A program made the position numbers and the translations under genes. Source: Massilia putida (GTDB taxonomy: Bacteria; Pseudomonadota; Gammaproteobacteria; Burkholderiales; Burkholderiaceae_D). Taken from it: a stretch of 64,000 nucleotides of DNA. The stretch is from the NCBI RefSeq assembly GCF_001941825.1, contig NZ_CP019038.1, positions 6,076,001-6,140,000 of the forward strand, in the 5' to 3' direction. The notes under the pieces were generated by a model. The model was not told the DNA's origin. It saw only the letters and a list, made by a program, of their open reading frames with translations, and did no database searches. This document shows, piece by piece, positions 60,605-64,000 of the stretch (positions are counted from its first letter, which is position 1; each line of letters starts with the position of its first letter).

Positions 60605-61477
60605 TCAGGGTACTGCGGCCAGGAAGCGCAGGATCGCATCCAGCGCCGCGGGTTCCGTCAGCATCGGCGCGTGGCCCACGTTCGGCACCTCGACGTACGT
60701 CATCGTCGGTGCCGCGCGCTGCATCCATGCGGCCTGGCGTTCTTCCAGCAGGTCGGACAATGCGCCGCGCACGAGCAGTACGGGGCGTTCCCGCGTGAGC
60801 TTGCGGAACGCCATCCGCAGCGACAGCGACGTCGGTCTGAGTTTACCGGTTTGCAGGGCGATCGCAATGTTCGGATCGTAGCGGGGCGCAAGCCGGCCCG
60901 CGGCATCCGGGATAAAGGCGCGACGTGCCCATTTGTCCCATTCGGCGGCGTCGTTGGCCGGGAAGGCACAGGCGTTGATGTCGCGTACGCAGCCGGCGGC
61001 GGCCTCCCACGAATCCACGGCGCCGGACTTGCCCGCGTAGGCGGCGATGCGTGCGAGGCCCTTTTCCGAGATCACGGGACCGATGTCGTTCAGCACGGCG
61101 GCCGCCACGAGATCGAGGCGCTTCGCCGCCAGCGTCATGGTGATCAGCCCACCCATCGACGTGCCGACGAACACGGCGCGCGCGATGCCCAGGTCGGACG
61201 CCAGGCGGGCCACGTCGCCGGCGTAGACGCCGGGCGTGTAGTTGTCGGGGTTCGGGTCGCGCTGCGATTCGCCCCGGCCGCGCACGTCGAGCGCCAGCAC
61301 GCGGCGTCCCAGCGCGGCGATGCGCGGCGCGAGCTCGTCGAAGTCGGACGCGTTGCGCGTGAGTCCGTGGATGCAGATGACGGGCAGCCGCGCCGGCCCG
61401 CCGGCTCCCGCGTAGTCGCGGGCGTGCAGCGACAAGCCATCGTCACTGGTGAAGGTGATGTCGGTGTATGTGGACAT
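60605..61477 (-). CDS. Alpha/beta hydrolase of the Liv-type operon
   Basis: A 290-residue cytoplasmic enzyme with HGLT oxyanion (37-40), DVRGRGES, nucleophile Ser107 in GTSMGG, and a late His in NVGHAP. An Asp after strand 7 is expected in RGALSDLL. The pattern matches esterases and enol-lactonases of the 3-oxoadipate/haloperoxidase group. It lies between a TonB receptor gene and the importer genes, so it probably cleaves the imported compound. Confidence 0.87.
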   Translation of the reverse strand: MSTYTDITFTSDDGLSLHARDYAGAGGPARLPVICIHGLTRNASDFDELAPRIAALGRRVLALDVRGRGESQRDPNPDNYTPGVYAGDVARLASDLGIARAVFVGTSMGGLITMTLAAKRLDLVAAAVLNDIGPVISEKGLARIAAYAGKSGAVDSWEAAAGCVRDINACAFPANDAAEWDKWARRAFIPDAAGRLAPRYDPNIAIALQTGKLRPTSLSLRMAFRKLTRERPVLLVRGALSDLLEERQAAWMQRAAPTMTYVEVPNVGHAPMLTEPAALDAILRFLAAVP

Positions 61478-61519
61478 GTGACCGTTTATATGGTTGACAG
61501 GCGCCTGGGTCGCCTCGGC

Positions 61520-61543
61520 GGAGAGCCCCGGCGGGGGCTCTCC
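61520..61543 (-). promoter_or_regulatory. Intercistronic hairpin between the TonB receptor and hydrolase genes
   Basis: A perfect 10-bp stem GGAGAGCCCC/GGGGCTCTCC with a 4-base loop lies 19 bases after the receptor stop and 42 bases before the hydrolase start. No T-run follows on the minus strand, so full termination is unlikely. It could protect the upstream message or reduce read-through, giving high receptor and lower transporter expression. Confidence 0.55.
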
Positions 61544-61562
61544 TTGCGGTCCGGATGGACGA

Positions 61563-63920
61563 TCAGAACTTCACGTTCAGCGTCGCGCGGACGATGCGCG
61601 GGTCGCCATAGAAGGCGGTGACGGAGTTGAAGAAGCCGGAGAAGTTATAGCCGGCCACCTTGTAGCGCTTGTCCGTCAGGTTGCGGCCGTGCAGGCCGAA
61701 CTGGTACTTGCGGTCGGAACTGGTCCAGACCAGGCCCGCGTCCCACAAGCCGAAGCCGCCCTGCGCCAGCGCCAGGTTGCCGGGGATGGTGGCATCCAGG
61801 CTGGGCACGCCGGTGGGGCGTGCGATCTCGGTCTGGTAGACCTTGCTCTTGTAGGCGACGCTGTTCATCAGGCTCAGGGTACCGGCGCGTCCCGCCAGCG
61901 CCAGCGGCCAGTCGTAGTTCACGGACAGGTTGGCGGCGTTCTTCGGCGTGTTCTGGAATTCCGTGCTGCCCGCGATGTTGACGAGGTTCGCGCCGTTCGC
62001 GACATACCACTCCTTGTACTTGGCGTCGATGTGGCTGTACATCGCGCTGACGCTGAGCGCATTGGTCAGGTAGGCGATCATCTCCAGTTCGAGGCCGTCG
62101 ATCTTGGCCTTGCCGGCGTTCGTCAAGGTGCCGGCGAAGCCGTTCACGTTGCCCTTCGCGTCGAAGGTCGGGATCGAGCCGGGGATCTGCACGTTCTTGT
62201 AGTCGGTGTAGAAGACGGCCGCATTCGTCTGCAGGCGGCCGCCGTTCATCGACGACTTGAGGCCCAGCTCGATGGTGCTGACTTCTTCCGGCGCGACACC
62301 GCGGCGCTTGGCCAGCGAGGCCGCCGAGTTCGGGCCGCCGGAGGCCGTCAGGTCCATGCGCGGATCGAACATGCCGCCCTTGAAGCCCTTCGAGAAGGTG
62401 CTGTAGATATTGTGTTGCGGCGCGACCTTCCAGCCGATGCCGACCTTCGGCGTGAATTTCTTGTCGGTGCGGTCCAGGTCGTCCTTGCCGAGATCCGTGT
62501 TCGGCTTGCCGAACGCGACGGCGGACGGATTCCCGAGCAGCGCCGAGCCACCCAGGCCGAGATAGGTCTGCTTGAAGATGCGCGCGCGCCGCTGGTCGTC
62601 CGTGTAGCGGCCGCCGACCGTGACGTTGAACGTGTCGGTCAGGCTGTAGCTGGCGTCGGCGAAGGCGGCCCACGTGCGGGTGTCGATGTCGTCGTAGGTC
62701 AGCAGCGACAGGCCGCCGGCCGCGTTGTACAGCACGTCGAACTTGTTGAAGGCGTTGGCCTTCATGTAGAACACGCCGGCCACGCCCTGCAGGCGCGAAC
62801 CGGTGTAGGTCAGCTGGAATTCCTGGCTGGTCTGGTGGTCGCTGTAGATGGCCGGGGCCTCGAACAGCGGCGTCTGCAGCGAATCGAAGTCGATCGGGGC
62901 ATACGATTCCGACTTGCGGTTGGCGGTGATCGACTTGAACGACAGGGTCGGATCGATGGTGTATTCGAGCAGCAGCGAGGTGCCTTGGTTGATCACCTGC
63001 TGCTTGTGGCCGACGACCGAGTACAGGTCGGCGCGCGTGTCGTACAGGCCGGGCAGCGGCTGGAGATTCGCGGGCGCGGGGCCCGGCGTCAGGCGGTAGC
63101 CCTGGCGCGGCTGCGAGTCGTCGACCGTGCGGTCGTAGGCGAAGCGCACGAACAGGTCGCTGTTCGGCATGAGTTCCGCGCTGAAGCGGCCGGCCCACAG
63201 GTCCTTGTTGTAGTTCTGCTGGCCGGTAAGGACGTTGTGGCCGAAACCGTTGCGGTTGAACGTGGCGAGCGTGCCGCCCACGCGCAGGACGTCCGTCACG
63301 GGCGTGCTGGCTTTCACCACCAGGTCGGCCTCGCCATAGGTGCCGAGCGTGGCCTTCGCGTCCAGCATGGGTTTCGGTGCGAGCTTGCGGGTCACGTACT
63401 TGACGGCGCCGCCGATCGTGTTGCGGCCGTACAGCGTGCCCTGGGGACCGCGCAGCACTTCGATGCGTTCGAGGTCGTAGATGTCGGTGAGGGCGCCCTG
63501 CGGACGCGCCAGGTAGACGTCGTCGAGATAGATGCCGACACCCTGCTCGTAGCCGGCGACCGGGTCTTGCTGGCCGATGCCGCGGATGAAGGCGGTCAGC
63601 GTGGTGTTGGTGCCGCGCGAGGTCTTCAGCGTGGTGTTCGGCACCTTGTCGGTGAGGGCGGTGAGGTCGGGGATGGCCTGTTTTTCGAGCTCGGCGCCCG
63701 ACAGCGCCGTCACGGCGCCCGGCACGTCCTGGATCAATTCGGCGCGGCGGCGGGCCGTCACGACGACCTTGCTGATGTCTTCCTTGGACGACGCGGCGGG
63801 GGCGTTGCCGGCGTCGTCCTGGGCATGGGCGGCCCCGATCGTGCTGCCGTACATCGCCATCAACACGGCGACGGACATGACGGAACGGGCGGGGTGCAGT
63901 TTCGGCTTGCTAACACGCAT
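61563..63920 (-). CDS. TonB-dependent receptor heading the Liv-type operon
   Basis: A 785-residue outer-membrane receptor. Signal peptide ends AHA-Q; the TonB box region is SKVVVTARRR; the plug is ~50-165 with RGIGQQDPVAGYEQGVGIYL and RIEVLRGPQGTLYGRNTIGG. The 22-strand barrel ends RATLNVKF with terminal Phe. This subtype (RGIG, YEQGVG) is known from receptors for complex organics in sphingomonads and Massilia rather than for iron siderophores. The start at 63920 has AGGAGA 7 bases upstream. It is the first gene of the run that leads into the hydrolase and importer. Confidence 0.92.
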   Translation of the reverse strand: MRVSKPKLHPARSVMSVAVLMAMYGSTIGAAHAQDDAGNAPAASSKEDISKVVVTARRRAELIQDVPGAVTALSGAELEKQAIPDLTALTDKVPNTTLKTSRGTNTTLTAFIRGIGQQDPVAGYEQGVGIYLDDVYLARPQGALTDIYDLERIEVLRGPQGTLYGRNTIGGAVKYVTRKLAPKPMLDAKATLGTYGEADLVVKASTPVTDVLRVGGTLATFNRNGFGHNVLTGQQNYNKDLWAGRFSAELMPNSDLFVRFAYDRTVDDSQPRQGYRLTPGPAPANLQPLPGLYDTRADLYSVVGHKQQVINQGTSLLLEYTIDPTLSFKSITANRKSESYAPIDFDSLQTPLFEAPAIYSDHQTSQEFQLTYTGSRLQGVAGVFYMKANAFNKFDVLYNAAGGLSLLTYDDIDTRTWAAFADASYSLTDTFNVTVGGRYTDDQRRARIFKQTYLGLGGSALLGNPSAVAFGKPNTDLGKDDLDRTDKKFTPKVGIGWKVAPQHNIYSTFSKGFKGGMFDPRMDLTASGGPNSAASLAKRRGVAPEEVSTIELGLKSSMNGGRLQTNAAVFYTDYKNVQIPGSIPTFDAKGNVNGFAGTLTNAGKAKIDGLELEMIAYLTNALSVSAMYSHIDAKYKEWYVANGANLVNIAGSTEFQNTPKNAANLSVNYDWPLALAGRAGTLSLMNSVAYKSKVYQTEIARPTGVPSLDATIPGNLALAQGGFGLWDAGLVWTSSDRKYQFGLHGRNLTDKRYKVAGYNFSGFFNSVTAFYGDPRIVRATLNVKF

Positions 63921-64000
63921 TGAATGTCTCCTGATTTTGTTTGGTGTTATGCGTTCAGGTACGTTTCGCATGATCGGAGTGTGCCTCGGATGAATTTGGC

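Noticed and set aside
61494..63923. An 809-codon plus-strand frame opposite the TonB receptor
   Set aside because: Composition is that of a GC-driven antisense frame; the minus-strand receptor is certain.
1..64000. CRISPR array, tRNA or rRNA genes, intact insertion sequences or prophage
   Set aside because: No regularly spaced direct repeats, cloverleaf-like sequences, rRNA segments, transposase or integrase genes were recognised on either strand.

Overview
The window reads as a chromosomal segment of a GC-rich betaproteobacterium. The most likely placement is Oxalobacteraceae, close to the Massilia/Telluria group. This is an inference from gene content: a divergent suhB/trmJ pair, hemC-hemD-hemX-hemY in order, a ProQ-family RNA chaperone, a PEP-CTERM surface protein with a 'post-PEP-CTERM' companion, large TonB receptors, and a primary sigma factor with a long Ala/Pro-rich N-terminal extension. 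No rRNA, tRNA, CRISPR array, intact insertion sequence or prophage was seen. The gene list is mostly core and metabolic. The accessory material consists of small repeats, decayed genes and a few specialised operons.

Layout. 1-13 kb: an OmpA-type outer-membrane protein cut by the window edge, a winged-helix protein, a peroxiredoxin-glutaredoxin fusion, an MtfA-type peptidase, PhaB, a DksA/TraR-type protein, an uncharacterised lipoprotein pair, a MarR-MFS-hydroxypyruvate isomerase operon with clear operator palindromes, an RhlE-type helicase, and suhB facing trmJ. 13.6-18 kb: a Tat-exported subunit-3-like protein, a GMC oxidoreductase, a membrane-anchored lipase, a TetR regulator and a LOG-family enzyme, all co-directional. 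18-24 kb: a decayed glycosidase-like gene, then a tight four-gene operon (porin, small PstS-like binding protein, GGDEF-EAL protein, diguanylate cyclase). 24-27.9 kb: a YgjP-like peptidase, a KGG stress protein, CurA, PurU and YaeQ. 27.9-31.6 kb: a periplasmic copper operon (DUF2946, PCu(A)C, YcnI, TonB receptor) with a palindrome beside a -10 box that lies almost on the start codon.

31.6-41 kb: a DUF2807 protein, a GH3 glycosidase, an orphan PilT-like ATPase, two tandem membrane/periplasmic c-type cytochromes, and an operon of proQ, an RNase D-like exonuclease and a lipoprotein cytochrome. Across from proQ is a region with strong hallmarks of a small RNA. 41-53 kb: rpoD, an outer-membrane protein, ppc, hemCDXY and ppa. 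53.3-55.6 kb: a scar where the remnant of an RTX-type secreted protein abuts a truncated post-PEP-CTERM gene beside an intact PEP-CTERM gene. 55.7-64 kb: a TonB receptor, an alpha/beta hydrolase and a complete LivKGFHM-type ABC importer on one strand, which together look like an uptake and hydrolysis pathway for one unknown organic substrate.

Two families of intergenic inverted repeats recur. One has three copies ending CGTCRTCCCCG/CGGGGAYGACG. The other has two copies built on CGGGGTCAGAGC. Long open frames opposite or shifted from real genes are abundant because of the high GC content and were left out.
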